A DNA stretch of 64,000 bases from Brevundimonas fontaquae (lineage in GTDB: Bacteria > Pseudomonadota > Alphaproteobacteria > Caulobacterales > Caulobacteraceae). A program made the translations under genes and the position numbers. Shown piece by piece: positions 1 through 9,097 of the stretch. A model generated the notes under the pieces. The model was not told the DNA's origin, ran no database searches, and was given only the letters and a program-made list of their open reading frames with translations. The stretch is taken from positions 3,224,001 to 3,288,000 of the forward strand of contig NZ_CP070968.1 in NCBI RefSeq assembly GCF_017086445.1, in the 5' to 3' direction. Each line of letters begins with the position of its first letter. The stretch's first letter is position 1.

Positions 1-1397
1 GGCTTGGACGGATCACGCAGGAAGTCGCGCGCCATCTTGCGCGTGCAGGGGCTGGCGTTGATGACGCCGTGGGTCGCGTTGGTCACGATCACCACCTGGC
101 TGTTCGCATAGCCCCTGGCGGCCGCCTCGGTCAGCGGCGGCGGGCAGCCCGGATCGATCTCGGCGGCGACGAACAGGGTCGGGATGTCGGTCTGGACCGG
201 CAGGTTTTCGATCGGCAGCGCCGGCCGTTCACCCACCGCAGCGCAGACGTCGAACAGCCGCGACAGCGACGGAACCAGCACCTCGGCGACCGGATCACCG
301 GCCGCCCCGGCCGCCAGCCGCGCCTTGGACTCGAACGGCAGCTCTTCCTTGCACAGATGGGCCATGTGCTGGCCCTCGAAATAATAGGTGCGGTCCTCTG
401 CGATCTCCGCGACCGGCGTCAGGTCGCCGGCGATGATCTTGTCCAGATCGACCGGCAGGCTGCGCACGCCCGTCGCGCTATAGGTCGTGTCCATCAGGAA
501 GGCCGACAGGTCGTCGACGTTGAAGGTGCGCCCATCCTTGCCCGTCACCGGACCGGCCAGCCATTTGCGCGCCTCGGCCTCGAACCGCGCCTGAAGGTCC
601 GGATGCTGCGCCGCGCAGGCCGCCTGGGCCGCGCATTTGGCCAGGATGATCCTCACCGCCGCCGAGACCTGTTCGGGCGTGCCGACGGCCCAGCTGCCCT
701 CGGGCGGCCAGGGGCTGTCCATCACGGCGGCGCGCACGATCTGGGGCTGGTGGGTGATCACCGCCGCCTCGATGCGCGGCCCGTACGATCCGCCCCACAG
801 GTCGATCTTGGCCAGACCCAGGGCCTGGGCCATGTCCTTCACATCGTCGGCGATGGCGGCGGCGTTGTACTGGTTCAGGTCGATCCCTTGCGCCTGATAG
901 CCCTTCAGACAGGCGATCAGCCCGTCGCGATCCTTGTCGGACGGCGGCCCCGCATCGGTCAGTTCGACGCCCGGACAGTCCATCGACGGGTTGCTCGCCC
1001 CGCCGCCCCGCTGGTCGAACAGGATGACGTCCTGATCCACCGCAAAGGCTTCCGGGTTGCGACGCAGCGCCGCCAGCATCCGCCCCGCCCCAGGCGTCAG
1101 GGCCCCGCCCGGCCCGCCGTGGAACATCACCATCGGCGGCAGCGCCTGGCCCGAGGCGTCCTTGTACGGCGCGCTGGCCTTGAAGATGACCACCGCGATG
1201 TCGATGCGCCGGTCGCTGACCGAGCCGTCGCGCGCCTCGTCCACGGTCAGGGTCCCGCACCGCACCTCGCGCAGCCCTGTCGGCCAATCACTGGGACAGG
1301 CCTTGTCGGTGAAGACGGGGGCCGCCGCTCGCGCAGGCGGCGCCAGACCGATCAGGCCGGCCGCAAACGCCATCACGGCCAGGGTGCGCAGGATCAT
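1..1397 (-). CDS. Exported alpha/beta hydrolase (S33, TAP-like), 3' end cut by window edge
   Basis: Serine hydrolase resembling proline iminopeptidase/tripeptidyl aminopeptidase, expected to act on peptides or esters outside the cytoplasm. A hydrophobic leader (about residues 1-25, ending ARAAAP) precedes the hydrolase fold: HGGPGG at 93-98 (oxyanion loop), DQRGGG at 128-133, nucleophile Ser204 in GGSYG, Asp415 in AEIDPG and His443 in ATHG, so the catalytic triad is complete. The C-terminus runs off the left edge after about 465 codons. The ATG at 1397 is chosen because the signal peptide follows it directly. ruvB lies 57 bases upstream on the same strand, so the gene may be read through from ruvCAB. 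Substrate is unknown. Confidence 0.85.
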   Translation of the reverse strand, partial: MILRTLAVMAFAAGLIGLAPPARAAAPVFTDKACPSDWPTGLREVRCGTLTVDEARDGSVSDRRIDIAVVIFKASAPYKDASGQALPPMVMFHGGPGGALTPGAGRMLAALRRNPEAFAVDQDVILFDQRGGGASNPSMDCPGVELTDAGPPSDKDRDGLIACLKGYQAQGIDLNQYNAAAIADDVKDMAQALGLAKIDLWGGSYGPRIEAAVITHQPQIVRAAVMDSPWPPEGSWAVGTPEQVSAAVRIILAKCAAQAACAAQHPDLQARFEAEARKWLAGPVTGKDGRTFNVDDLSAFLMDTTYSATGVRSLPVDLDKIIAGDLTPVAEIAEDRTYYFEGQHMAHLCKEELPFESKARLAAGAAGDPVAEVLVPSLSRLFDVCAAVGERPALPIENLPVQTDIPTLFVAAEIDPGCPPPLTEAAARGYANSQVVIVTNATHGVINASPCTRKMARDFLRDPSK

Positions 1398-1454
1398 GGG
1401 ACGAAGGCTCCGGTTCGCCCCCAGCAAACCCCCGCCCGCCCCGCTTGGCAACGC

Positions 1455-2486
1455 CTATTCGAACAGGTCGCCCGGCACCGGTCCGGCGGCGGGTTGCGCC
1501 GGCGCGCTGAGGCCGAGATGCGCATAGGCCTTGGCGCAGGCCATGCGGCCGCGCGGGGTGCGCATGATGAAGCCCTGTTGCAGCAGATAGGGTTCGATCA
1601 CGTCCTCGACCGCGTCGCGCGCCTCGGCGATGGCGGCCGCCAGGGTGTCCATCCCGACCGGCCCGCCGCCATAGTTCTCGATCAACGCCTTCAGGAAGCG
1701 CCGGTCCAGGCTGTCCAGCCCGGCCTCGTCCACCTCCAGTCGCGCCAGCGCCCGCGCCGCCACCAGCTTGGAGATCGTCTCCGCCCCTTCGGCCGAGGCG
1801 AAATCCCGCACCCGGCGCAGCAGGCGCCCGGCGATGCGCGGCGTGCCCCGCGCCCGCGACGCGATCTCGCGCGCGCCCGCCTCGTCGATGGCTGCGCCCA
1901 TCTTGCGCGCCGTGCCGCGCACCACCGCCGTCAGTTCGTCGGGGGTGTAGAACTCCAGTCGCAGCGGAATGCCGAACCGGTCCCTGAGCGGCGTAGCCAA
2001 CAGGCCCGCCCGCGTCGTCGCCCCCACCAGGGTGAACGGCGCCAGGTCGATCCGCACCGAACGCGCCGACGGCCCCTCGCCGATGATCAGGTCCAGCACA
2101 TGATCCTCCATGGCCGGATACAGGATCTCCTCGACCTGAGGGCTTAAGCGATGGATCTCGTCGATGAACAGGACGTCGCGCGGCTCGAGGTTGGTCAGGA
2201 TCGCCGCCAGGTCGCCCGCCTTGGCCAGGATCGGCCCGGAGGTCGCCCGGAACCCCACGCCCAGCTCGCGCGACACGATCTGCGCCAGCGTCGTCTTGCC
2301 CAGTCCCGGCGGTCCGAACAGCAGCACATGGTCCAGCGCCTCGGCCCGCCCGCGCGCCGCATCGATGAAGACCTTCAGATTGCCCTTGGCTTGGGACTGG
2401 CCGACGAACTCCGACAACGTCTGCGGCCGCAGCGCGCGATCGAAGGATTCGCCGGTCTCGGCCTCGGGGGAGATGACGCGGGTCAT
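1455..2486 (-). CDS. ruvB: Holliday junction branch migration ATPase RuvB
   Basis: AAA+ motor of the RuvAB branch-migration complex, which drives Holliday junctions during recombinational repair. The protein is 343 aa, normal for RuvB. Walker [10 protein letters not shown] lies at 58-66 and Walker B DEIH at 109-112, followed by the sensor and arginine-finger region and the C-terminal winged helix ([13 protein letters not shown] onward, then MRTPRGR). It is the last gene of a ruvC-ruvA-ruvB order. A 100-base gap with an inverted repeat separates it from ruvA, so its expression could be partly independent. The ATG start gives the usual N-terminus leading into [12 protein letters not shown]. Confidence 0.98.
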   Translation of the reverse strand: MTRVISPEAETGESFDRALRPQTLSEFVGQSQAKGNLKVFIDAARGRAEALDHVLLFGPPGLGKTTLAQIVSRELGVGFRATSGPILAKAGDLAAILTNLEPRDVLFIDEIHRLSPQVEEILYPAMEDHVLDLIIGEGPSARSVRIDLAPFTLVGATTRAGLLATPLRDRFGIPLRLEFYTPDELTAVVRGTARKMGAAIDEAGAREIASRARGTPRIAGRLLRRVRDFASAEGAETISKLVAARALARLEVDEAGLDSLDRRFLKALIENYGGGPVGMDTLAAAIAEARDAVEDVIEPYLLQQGFIMRTPRGRMACAKAYAHLGLSAPAQPAAGPVPGDLFE

Positions 2487-2502
2487 ACGGAAATCCAGAC
2501 GT

Positions 2503-2571
2503 GAGTCGTGAATCGTGACGCGTAAATCATGTCCGTGAGAGACTTCGCGCTCGACTCACGAATCACGACTC
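2503..2571. repeat. Imperfect inverted repeat between ruvA and ruvB
   Basis: Arms GAGTCGTGAATCGTGA (2503-2518) and TCACGAATCACGACTC (2556-2571) pair over 16 bases with one mismatch, around a 37-base loop. The element fills most of the 100-base ruvA-ruvB gap. It could fold in the transcript and attenuate or protect the message. No T-tract follows, so it is not a standard intrinsic terminator. Confidence 0.65.
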
Positions 2572-2586
2572 CCCCATCACGCCCCC

Positions 2587-3204
2587 TCACCGCCCCAACT
2601 CCTGCAGCGCCGCGCGGATCACCGCCGACAGCTCCGCCTCTTCGCCCAGACGGATCAAAGCCTGATCCACGGCCCGGCGCGCATTGACCTCGGCGACGCC
2701 CAGTCCAAGCAGGGCCGACACGGCCTCGCCGGTGATGGACGGAACGGGCGGTGCGATCTCGACGTGCATGCCAGGTGCGACAGGCGCAAAACTGACGTCA
2801 CCCAAGGGCTTGCCCTTCAGCTCGGTCACGATCCGCAGCGCCAGCTTCGGTCCCACCCCGTTGGCCCGCGCCACCGCCGCCTTGTCCTCGCGCGCCACCG
2901 CCGACGCCAGTTCGCCAGGCGGCAGAACGTCCAGCACCGCCAGCGCCGCCTTGGGCCCCACGCCCTGAATGGCCAGCAGGGTCGTGAAGGCCCGCCGCTC
3001 GTCGCGCGTCAGAAATCCATACAGGCGCGGCCCCGCATCCTCGCTCCACTGGGAATGGACATGCACCGTCGCCTCGTCGCCCGGCGCCGGCAGTCGCCCC
3101 AGCGTCCGCGCCCCGCACGACACGACATAGCCCACGCCGGCGCAGTCGATCAGGCATTCCGCCTCGCCGACCTCGGCCAGCACGCCTCTCAACCGCCCGA
3201 TCAC
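2587..3204 (-). CDS. ruvA: Holliday junction DNA-binding protein RuvA
   Basis: Junction-binding subunit that loads RuvB and holds the four-way junction open. From a GTG start the product is 205 aa (Escherichia coli RuvA is 203), beginning VIGRLRGVL. The N-terminal OB domain ends near [13 protein letters not shown]. Two helix-hairpin-helix motifs follow, [14 protein letters not shown] and [18 protein letters not shown]. The C-terminal domain III that contacts RuvB ends [11 protein letters not shown] is chosen because the open frame upstream is antisense-like sequence and this GTG overlaps the ruvC stop in a four-base GTGA, indicating translational coupling. Confidence 0.97.
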   Translation of the reverse strand: MIGRLRGVLAEVGEAECLIDCAGVGYVVSCGARTLGRLPAPGDEATVHVHSQWSEDAGPRLYGFLTRDERRAFTTLLAIQGVGPKAALAVLDVLPPGELASAVAREDKAAVARANGVGPKLALRIVTELKGKPLGDVSFAPVAPGMHVEIAPPVPSITGEAVSALLGLGVAEVNARRAVDQALIRLGEEAELSAVIRAALQELGR

Positions 3205-3719
3205 GCCGCCCCCCGGTGCATCGCTTCCAGCAGGGACCGCTTCCTGAGCTGCGCATGGGTGATCGCAACCGCCAGGGCGTCGGCCGCATCCGCCTTCACG
3301 TCGCCCGCGGTCGGCAGCAGCCGTTTGACCATGAAGGCGATCTGGCTCTTGTCCGCATGGCCTGCGCCCACCACCGCCTTTTTGATCAGGTTCGGCGAAT
3401 ATTCCGCCACCGTCAGGCCCGCCTTGGCCGGCGCCAGCATCACCGCCGCCCGCGCATGACCCAGCTTCAGCGTCGAGGACGGGTTCACATTGACGAACAC
3501 TTCTTCCACCGCCGCCTCCTCGCAGCCGTGGTCGGCGCAGATCGTTCCCAGCGCCTCGAAAAGATGCAGCAGACGCTCGCTGAACGGCGCGGTCTCGGGC
3601 GGGGCCACCACCCCGTGCGCCACCCACCTCAGGCGCGCGCCATCCGACACGACGACCCCCCAGCCGGTGCGTCGCAGACCGGGGTCCAGGCCGATGATTC
3701 TGACAGGTTCGTTCGCCAT
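3201..3719 (-). CDS. ruvC: Holliday junction resolvase RuvC
   Basis: Endonuclease that nicks Holliday junctions symmetrically, completing recombination after RuvAB branch migration. It has 172 aa, typical of RuvC. Catalytic acidic residues are visible: Asp12 in IIGLDPG, Glu72 in the AAVEEVF segment, and the [13 protein letters not shown] stretch that carries the last two metal ligands. It is the first gene of the operon, followed by ruvA with a four-base overlap. The upstream MgtC-like gene lies only 46 bases away on the same strand and may be part of the same transcript. Confidence 0.97.
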   Translation of the reverse strand: MANEPVRIIGLDPGLRRTGWGVVVSDGARLRWVAHGVVAPPETAPFSERLLHLFEALGTICADHGCEEAAVEEVFVNVNPSSTLKLGHARAAVMLAPAKAGLTVAEYSPNLIKKAVVGAGHADKSQIAFMVKRLLPTAGDVKADAADALAVAITHAQLRKRSLLEAMHRGAA

Positions 3720-3765
3720 CCGTTCCCCTCATGCCGCAAAGAGGGTTATCGGGCAATGAACGGTT

Positions 3766-4461
3766 TCAGTCGTCGCGCGGGTCCAGGCTGTAGGCGACCA
3801 CGCCCGGTATGGCGCACAGCTGTTCCGCCAGCCGCTTCAGCTGGCTTTCCTCGGCAGCCTTCAATCGCCAAGTCCGTCGAACGGTCTGTCCATCGATCAG
3901 CTCGAACCGGTCGTGTCGCGCGTCCGCATCGATGGCTTTCAGCGCCGCCTCGATCGCCGGCTCCGGAGACGCCTCGCGCCGTTCCCAGCACACTTCTGCG
4001 TCCACCACCGTGCGCGCCGGCAAACGCCCATTGATCAGCCTCAAGCCGATCAGAATCAGCGCCGTGACCGCCGTCGCCGCCGTCCCCAGCGCATAGAGGC
4101 CTGCCCCGAACAGAATGCCGATCGCCGAGTTGATCCACAGCGACGCCGCCGTGGTCAGCCCGTGGATCGAAAACCCGGTGCGGAAGATCACGCCTGCGCA
4201 CAAGAACCCGATCCCCGTCAGCACGCCGTGCGCCATCCGCGTCGGGTCTGTGACGATGTTCTCGTCGGGCAGGGCGCGGAACGCCCAGTCCGCCTGCGAC
4301 ATGGCCGCCAGCATCAGCAGGGCCGACGCCAGGCTCACCAAGATGTGCGTTCTCAGGCCCGCCGCCCGGCCCCGCCATTCGCGCTCGAAGCCGATGACCC
4401 CGCCCGCGATCACCGCGCCGAGGATCGGCAGGACGGCGCCTTCCAGACTACCCAGATTCAT
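3766..4461 (-). CDS. MgtC/SapB family inner-membrane protein
   Basis: Membrane protein of the MgtC/SapB family, whose best-studied members affect magnesium homeostasis and F-type ATPase activity in Salmonella. The 231-aa product has several hydrophobic segments in the first 140 residues, including the signature region IGFEREWRGRAAGLRTHILVSL (22-43) and GVLTGIGFLCAGVIFR. The soluble C-terminal part (about 150-231) looks like the ACT-type tail seen in many homologues. It lies between the hemerythrin-like gene and ruvC, all on the minus strand. Its specific role here is not deducible; chromosomal MgtC-like proteins are often not involved in virulence. Confidence 0.9.
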   Translation of the reverse strand: MNLGSLEGAVLPILGAVIAGGVIGFEREWRGRAAGLRTHILVSLASALLMLAAMSQADWAFRALPDENIVTDPTRMAHGVLTGIGFLCAGVIFRTGFSIHGLTTAASLWINSAIGILFGAGLYALGTAATAVTALILIGLRLINGRLPARTVVDAEVCWERREASPEPAIEAALKAIDADARHDRFELIDGQTVRRTWRLKAAEESQLKRLAEQLCAIPGVVAYSLDPRDD

Positions 4462-4537
4462 CCGCGCTCAACGACGGGCCGACCGCGGATGTTCCTTGGA
4501 CGGACGATGCTGCGACATCGTGGTCGCAGCGGCCGCC

Positions 4538-5056
4538 TCAGCCGTGCTTTTCGATATAGGTCTCGGGGTCTTTGTTCACCGGCTTGACGCCGGTGATGTA
4601 CTCGGCCTCGAAGGCGGCGAACTTCACCGCCAGCTCATGGCGCGTCTCGACATCGGCGTTCATGCGGAAGTCGGTCAGCCCCTGCCGCTCTTCCTCGCCC
4701 ATGTGTTTGGAGTTGACGACGTTCGCCTCGCCCACGGCGTCGAACCAGGCCTTGGTGCCGACCTTGTGCTTTTCGACAGCCTTGACGGCATCGCGCAGCT
4801 TGTTGTGGTCCTCGATGGCGTCCTCGGTCTCGCCCTCGACCGTGCCGTCCTCGGCGTCATTGGCGCCCTCGCCCTGCTTCAGCAGCTCGGGATAGAAGAA
4901 CCGCTCCTCGGCCTCGGCGTGCACATCCAGGAACGCCGACAACCGCGACCAGACGGCGCTCAGCGCATCGGTGTCCTTGGGGTCGATCTGTTCGATGATC
5001 GCAAACAGCCGACGCTGTTCGGCATGGTCGTCGAGGATCAGCTGGGTGATGTCCAT
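4538..5056 (-). CDS. Hemerythrin HHE-domain protein
   Basis: Cytoplasmic four-helix-bundle protein of the hemerythrin-like (HHE cation-binding) family, which bind a di-iron centre and serve in oxygen or NO sensing, iron handling or stress repair. The metal-ligand pattern is visible: DDHAEQRRLF (2-20 region), HAEAEERFFYPEL, EDHNKLRDAV and NSKHMGEEE. The 172-aa length fits the family. An ATG start with LILDDHAEQ immediately after it matches family N-termini. No partner gene identifies a particular role. The upstream region is about 75 bases to the end of hepT on the same strand. Confidence 0.88.
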   Translation of the reverse strand: MDITQLILDDHAEQRRLFAIIEQIDPKDTDALSAVWSRLSAFLDVHAEAEERFFYPELLKQGEGANDAEDGTVEGETEDAIEDHNKLRDAVKAVEKHKVGTKAWFDAVGEANVVNSKHMGEEERQGLTDFRMNADVETRHELAVKFAAFEAEYITGVKPVNKDPETYIEKHG

Positions 5057-5131
5057 TGGGGGCTCCAGGCGTAACGGTGAAGCCTCGTTACGCCCGGCGC
5101 ACGGCCCGGTTCCGTGCGAACGACTCGCGCC

Positions 5132-5506
5132 CTATTTCGGCTGATGTTCCCGCTGCGGCTCGTCGCCAAGAACCGCAGTTGCGGCGGCGATCAAATCGTT
5201 CAGCTCGCCGTGCACAATCGCCCAAACGCGGCTTTCCGCGACGTTCTGATAGACGTGCCGGAAGACGTTGCCGGAATCCTCGATCTGCCGCCAACGGATG
5301 TTGGGATGGTCCGACTGTTGCGCGCCCCGAAGACGCCGCGCGGCTTCCGATACGATCTCAAGACACCGCGTGACCGCATAGAAGGTCTTGCGATCCGCCG
5401 CGAATTCGGCGGCGGTCAGGGTCTCGCAGAAGCTCTGCGCCAAAAGGCAGTTGTCCAGAATTGCACGCCAAGCCAGCCGCTCTTTGCGATCCGGTTCAGA
5501 AGGCAA
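5132..5506 (-). CDS. hepT: HepT-like ribonuclease toxin (DUF86)
   Basis: Putative toxin of a type VII HepT/MntA module. In studied systems HepT is a HEPN RNase that MntA silences by AMPylating a tyrosine in its catalytic motif. The 124-aa all-helical protein contains GNVFRHVY, equivalent to the RX4HXY motif but with Gly in the usual Arg position, a variant I recall from other DUF86 proteins. The start is TTG, overlapping the mntA end by 11 bases; no ATG is available in frame before the conserved region. The Arg-to-Gly change could mean reduced RNase activity. Toxicity is inferred from the family and pairing. Confidence 0.8.
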   Translation of the reverse strand: MPSEPDRKERLAWRAILDNCLLAQSFCETLTAAEFAADRKTFYAVTRCLEIVSEAARRLRGAQQSDHPNIRWRQIEDSGNVFRHVYQNVAESRVWAIVHGELNDLIAAATAVLGDEPQREHQPK

Positions 5507-5792
5507 AGATCGCCTCGCGCTCGGCCTCGCGACGCACGGGTTCGATCAGCATCTCGCGATCTGACACATCCGCGCGCCCGGCGAACAAGTCGCCAATGAA
5601 CTGGGTGATGCCGACATAGTCGTACAGGTTCACCTCAGCTGCCGGGTCGATCTCGACCATGATGTCCAGATCGCTGTCGGGCCGTGCCTCGCCCCGCGCG
5701 ACCGATCCGAACAGGGCGGCATGCGTGACGCCCTGACGACGCAACTCCCCCTCGTGCTCGCGCAGGACGGCAATGACGGCGGCGCTGTTCAT
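5496..5792 (-). CDS. mntA: MntA-like nucleotidyltransferase antitoxin
   Basis: Minimal nucleotidyltransferase (MNT) of 98 aa. It carries the polymerase-beta signature GSVARGEARPDSDLDIMVEI, with GSxxRG at about 29-34 and the catalytic DxD as DLD. In characterised type VII toxin-antitoxin pairs this enzyme transfers AMP groups to the HepT tyrosine and so blocks the toxin. It precedes hepT with an 11-base overlap, so the antitoxin is translated first. A short 46-base gap separates it from yebC upstream on the same strand, so the pair may share the yebC transcript. Confidence 0.88.
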   Translation of the reverse strand: MNSAAVIAVLREHEGELRRQGVTHAALFGSVARGEARPDSDLDIMVEIDPAAEVNLYDYVGITQFIGDLFAGRADVSDREMLIEPVRREAEREAIFAF

Positions 5793-5838
5793 GCCGCCAG
5801 TCTAGCGCGAAGACCGCTCCGACGCGAGAGCGCCGAAA

Positions 5839-6612
5839 TCAGCCCGCGTACTTGGCCGCGTCCTCGTCGGAGATGTCCTCGTTCGAATAGACCGCCGAGA
5901 CGTCGTCCTCGGCGTCCAGCGCGTCCAGCAGCTTGAACAGGGTGCCGACGGCCTCGCCCGTCACCGGCACTTCGGACTGCGGCTTCCAGACGATGGCGGT
6001 GGACTTGGGATCGCCCAGCACCTTGGACATGGCCTCGGCGACGTCGTTCAGGTCCTCGAAGGCGGTCCAGATCGTGTGGCCCGGCGCGTCCTCATAGATG
6101 TCGGGTTTGACCAGATCGCTCTCGACGTCCTGGGCGCCGGCCTCGATGGCGGCTTCCATCACGGCGTCTTCCGAACCGGCCTCTGCGGCGTAGGTGATCT
6201 TGCCCACCTTGTCCCACATGAAGGCGACCGAGTTCATCTCACTCAGCGCGCCGCCGTTCTTCTTGAAGGCCGCGCCGATGTTGGACGCCGCGCGATTGCG
6301 GTTGTCGGTCAAGGCCTCGACGATGATGCCCACGCCGCCCGGACCCCGGCCCTCGTAGCGGACCTCTTCCATCGTATCGACGTCGCCGCCGGCGGCCTTG
6401 TTGATGGCGCGCTGGATCACGTCCTTGGGCAGGCTTTCGGCCTTGGCGTTGTTGACCGCCAGGCGCAGGCGCGGGTTCGCCGCCGGATCCGGCAGGCCCG
6501 ACTTGGCCGCCACGGTGATGTCGCGCGACAGTTTGGAGAACAGCTTGGAGCGCTGCGCATCGGCGCGCCCCTTGCGGTGCATGATGTTCTTGAATTTCGA
6601 GTGGCCGGCCAT
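5839..6612 (-). CDS. yebC: YebC/PmpR family translation/transcription factor
   Basis: Member of the YebC/PmpR/TACO1 family. Older work assigns some members to DNA-binding regulation; recent work on YebC proteins indicates a role in relieving ribosome stalling. The 257-aa product starts [20 protein letters not shown], the hallmark N-terminus, and contains [21 protein letters not shown] and the conserved [19 protein letters not shown] segment. Length is near the family mean of about 245. In many proteobacteria yebC sits beside ruvC; here the toxin-antitoxin pair, hemerythrin and MgtC-like genes lie between them. Confidence 0.96.
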   Translation of the reverse strand: MAGHSKFKNIMHRKGRADAQRSKLFSKLSRDITVAAKSGLPDPAANPRLRLAVNNAKAESLPKDVIQRAINKAAGGDVDTMEEVRYEGRGPGGVGIIVEALTDNRNRAASNIGAAFKKNGGALSEMNSVAFMWDKVGKITYAAEAGSEDAVMEAAIEAGAQDVESDLVKPDIYEDAPGHTIWTAFEDLNDVAEAMSKVLGDPKSTAIVWKPQSEVPVTGEAVGTLFKLLDALDAEDDVSAVYSNEDISDEDAAKYAG

Positions 6613-6760
6613 GGGATCGTCTTTGAGCGTTCTGAACCTGAGCCGCGCCTCCTAAACGAAGAGCGGCATCCTGTCACGATACGCCGATCGGGGGCGACAG
6701 GGGTGGAACCTGTACCGTTTGGGCGTATTGATCCGGACAAGACAGACGGAGCGTAAAGTC

Positions 6761-6961
6761 ATGACCGCAGACGACACCATCTATGAAGCCGAGGGCTATA
6801 TGGACGACGACCTGCGCGAGGCCGACATCGTCGAGTGGTACGAAGCCCGCCCGGTCACCGTCTCCACCGCCGTCGCCACCGGCGCCATCGTCACCGCCTT
6901 CACCCTGGGCGCCCTGACCGCCGTCGGCGCCCTGTTCCTGATCGGCCGTCTGGACGATTAA
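6761..6961 (+). CDS. Small single-pass membrane protein, unknown function
   Basis: A 66-aa protein with an acidic N-terminal half (MTADDTIYEAEGYMDDDLRE) and one strong membrane helix (about residues 36-60, VATGAIVTAFTLGALTAVGALFLIG), ending RLDD. The ATG at 6761 is preferred over an upstream in-frame ATG because GGAG lies at 6748-6751, nine bases before it. It faces away from yebC and converges on arsB, whose stop codon is only four bases downstream. I do not recognise the family. Codon pattern and ribosome site support it as a real gene. Confidence 0.7.
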   Translation: MTADDTIYEAEGYMDDDLREADIVEWYEARPVTVSTAVATGAIVTAFTLGALTAVGALFLIGRLDD

Positions 6962-6965
6962 GGCG

Positions 6966-8249
6966 CTAGACGCTCAGGCGTAAGGCCAGGGCCGCCAGGG
7001 CGACGCCCAGGACAGGCAAGGTGAGCACCACGCCCACCTTGAAATAATAGCCCCAACCGATCTTCACGCCCTTTCGCGCCAGGACGTGCAGCCACAGCAA
7101 TGTGGCCAGCGAACCGATCGGCGTCATCTTCGGCCCCAGGTCGCTGCCGATGACATTGGCGTAGATCATCGCTTCTCGGGCCGCGCCGGTGGCGCCCGAG
7201 GCGTCGATCGACAGGGCGCCGATCAGGACCGTCGGCATATTGTTGGCGATGGCCGACAGGAAGGCCGTCAGGAACCCGGTTCCGAAGGCCGCGCCCCAGA
7301 CCCCGCCCTGCGCGAATCCGTCCAGCAGGCCCGCGATCTGGCCTGTCAGGCCGGCGTTGCCCAGTCCATAGACGACCAGATACATCCCCAGTGAGAAGAT
7401 CACGACCTGCCACGGCGCCTCGCGCAGCACCTTCGTCGTGCTGATGACCGCGCCGCGGCCCGCCACGACCAACAGGACGACCGCCCCCGTCGCGGCGACG
7501 GCGGACACCGGCACCCCTCGCGGCTCCAGCACGAAGAAGCCGATCAGCAGAAACGCCAGGATGATCCAGCCCCACAGGAAGGTCGCCCGGTCCTTGATCG
7601 CGCTGGACGGCGTGGCCAGGCGCTCCACGTCATAGGCCTTGGGAATATCGCGCCCGAACACCACAAACAGCACCATCAGCGTCGCCGCGATGCTCGCCAG
7701 GTTCACCGGCGCCATGACCGCCGCATAGCGGTCGAAGCCGATGTCGAAGAAGTCGGCCGAGACGATATTGACCAGGTTGGACACCACCAGCGGCAGGCTG
7801 GCCGCATCCGCGATGAAGCCCGCCGCCATGACGAAGGCCAGCGTCGCCTTGGGGCCATAGCCGAGTGCCAGCAGCATGGCGATGACGATCGGCGTCAGGA
7901 TCAGCGCCGCCCCGTCGTTGGCGAAGACCGCCGACACCGCCGCGCCCAGCAGGACGAACAGGACGAACAGCCGGCGCCCATGGCCGCCCCCCCATCGCCC
8001 GACATGCAGCGCCGCCCATTCGAAGAAGCCGGCCTCGTCCAGCAACAGGCTGATTATGATGATCGCGACGAAGGTCGCCGTGGCGTTCCAGACGATGTCC
8101 CAGACCACGGGGATGTCGGCCAGGGTGACGACACCCAGCAACAGCGCCGCCGCCGCACCGCCCATCGCGCTCCAGCCGATCTGCAGGCCCTTCGGCTGCC
8201 AGATCACCAGGGTGATGGTGACCGCGAAGATCAGAAAGGCGACGATCAT
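6966..8249 (-). CDS. arsB: Arsenite efflux permease ArsB
   Basis: Inner-membrane arsenite/antimonite antiporter that expels As(III), the product of arsenate reduction. It has 427 aa with about twelve hydrophobic segments and is collinear with E. coli ArsB (429 aa). Shared blocks include [67 protein letters not shown] and [14 protein letters not shown]. The ATG at 8249 is preferred to one at 8261 because GGAG lies six bases before it and it aligns with the E. coli start. It is transcribed divergently from arsRCH across an 81-base operator region. Confidence 0.96.
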   Translation of the reverse strand: MIVAFLIFAVTITLVIWQPKGLQIGWSAMGGAAAALLLGVVTLADIPVVWDIVWNATATFVAIIIISLLLDEAGFFEWAALHVGRWGGGHGRRLFVLFVLLGAAVSAVFANDGAALILTPIVIAMLLALGYGPKATLAFVMAAGFIADAASLPLVVSNLVNIVSADFFDIGFDRYAAVMAPVNLASIAATLMVLFVVFGRDIPKAYDVERLATPSSAIKDRATFLWGWIILAFLLIGFFVLEPRGVPVSAVAATGAVVLLVVAGRGAVISTTKVLREAPWQVVIFSLGMYLVVYGLGNAGLTGQIAGLLDGFAQGGVWGAAFGTGFLTAFLSAIANNMPTVLIGALSIDASGATGAAREAMIYANVIGSDLGPKMTPIGSLATLLWLHVLARKGVKIGWGYYFKVGVVLTLPVLGVALAALALRLSV

Positions 8250-8312
8250 GGGCGGCTCCATCCCGGTCGACCGACGACCGCAGCGCCCCCTCTAGCTTGC
8301 ACGACATCATAT

Positions 8313-8328
8313 TTCCAGTATCTTGGAA
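8313..8328. promoter_or_regulatory. Putative ArsR operator (inverted repeat)
   Basis: Arms TTCCA (8313-8317) and TGGAA (8324-8328) flank a six-base spacer in the divergent arsB-arsR region, two bases before the arsR ATG. ArsR-family repressors bind such imperfect dyads, and binding here would block both promoters and the arsR ribosome site. No second copy of the dyad was seen in the 81-base gap. Confidence 0.6.
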
Positions 8329-8330
8329 TA

Positions 8331-8666
8331 ATGGAATCCGAACCCGCCATTCTCGCGCTCGCCGCCCTGGCGCAATCCACGCGACTGGACGCCTTCCGGC
8401 TGCTGGTCCGCCATGCGCCGGACGGCCTGCCGGCCGGAGAGATCGCCGATCGGCTCGCCGTTCCGACCAATACGATGTCGGCGCATCTGGGCGTGCTGTC
8501 GCGCGCCGGACTGATCGCGTCCCAGAGGCGCAGCCGGTCGATCATCTACCGCGCCGATCTGGATCGACTGGGAGAGGTCGTGCTGTTCCTCCTCAAGGAC
8601 TGCTGCCAGGGCCGCGCCGAGCTTTGCCAACCCTTGCTGGCCGAACTGGCCCCCTGCTGCGACTGA
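8331..8666 (+). CDS. arsR: ArsR-family arsenite-responsive repressor
   Basis: Winged-helix repressor of the SmtB/ArsR family, 111 aa. It represses the ars genes until As(III) binds. The recognition helix region is [25 protein letters not shown], followed by the beta-wing [11 protein letters not shown]. The E. coli-type metal box is absent. Instead a cysteine group sits at the C-terminus (Cys91, Cys92, Cys99, with a further pair Cys109-Cys110), like the C-terminal As(III) site described for Acidithiobacillus ferrooxidans ArsR. The ATG at 8331 directly follows the operator dyad. It heads the arsR-arsC-arsH transcript; arsC starts five bases after its stop. Confidence 0.94.
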   Translation: MESEPAILALAALAQSTRLDAFRLLVRHAPDGLPAGEIADRLAVPTNTMSAHLGVLSRAGLIASQRRSRSIIYRADLDRLGEVVLFLLKDCCQGRAELCQPLLAELAPCCD

Positions 8667-8671
8667 GGCCA

Positions 8672-9097
8672 ATGGACGTCGTCATCTATCACAACCCCGC
8701 CTGCGGCACGTCGCGCAACACCCTGGCCCTGATCCGCCACGTCGGGATCGAACCGCATGTGATCGAGTATCTGAAGACCCCGCCCAGCCGCGCGCTGGTG
8801 GCCCAACTGGTCGAACGGATGGGCGGATCGTTGCGCGATATCCTGCGCGAAAAGGGCACGCCCTACGCCGACCTCGGCCTGGACGACACAAGCCTGTCGG
8901 ACGAACAGCTGCTGGACGCCATCGCGGCGCACCCGATCCTGATGAACCGCCCCATCGTCGTCTCCCCCCTGGGCGTCAAACTGTGCCGCCCGTCCGAGGC
9001 GGTGCTGGACCTGCTGCCTCAAGAGGGACTGAAGCCCTTCACCAAGGAAGACGGCGAGGTCGTCGTCGACGCCGACGGACGCCGCGTGATCGGATGA
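8672..9097 (+). CDS. arsC: Glutaredoxin-dependent arsenate reductase
   Basis: Cytoplasmic enzyme reducing arsenate to arsenite with glutathione/glutaredoxin, supplying the substrate of ArsB. The length of 141 aa equals that of the R773/E. coli enzyme. The active-site Cys11 lies in [10 protein letters not shown], and the arginines that bind the oxyanion are in TPPSR and [15 protein letters not shown] / LCRPSE. It is preceded by arsR and overlaps arsH by four bases (ATGA), which argues for translational coupling. Confidence 0.97.
   Translation: MDVVIYHNPACGTSRNTLALIRHVGIEPHVIEYLKTPPSRALVAQLVERMGGSLRDILREKGTPYADLGLDDTSLSDEQLLDAIAAHPILMNRPIVVSPLGVKLCRPSEAVLDLLPQEGLKPFTKEDGEVVVDADGRRVIG

Noticed and set aside
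69..2147. Very long plus-strand open frame (about 690 codons) antisense to the hydrolase and ruvB genes
   Set aside because: It is full of Arg, His and Gly, as expected from GC-rich antisense frames; the minus-strand genes have conserved domains and explain the sequence.
5132..5792. Abi or prophage remnant around the nucleotidyltransferase pair
   Set aside because: No integrase, attachment repeat or composition change; the pair is a simple MNT/HepT module in core-like DNA.
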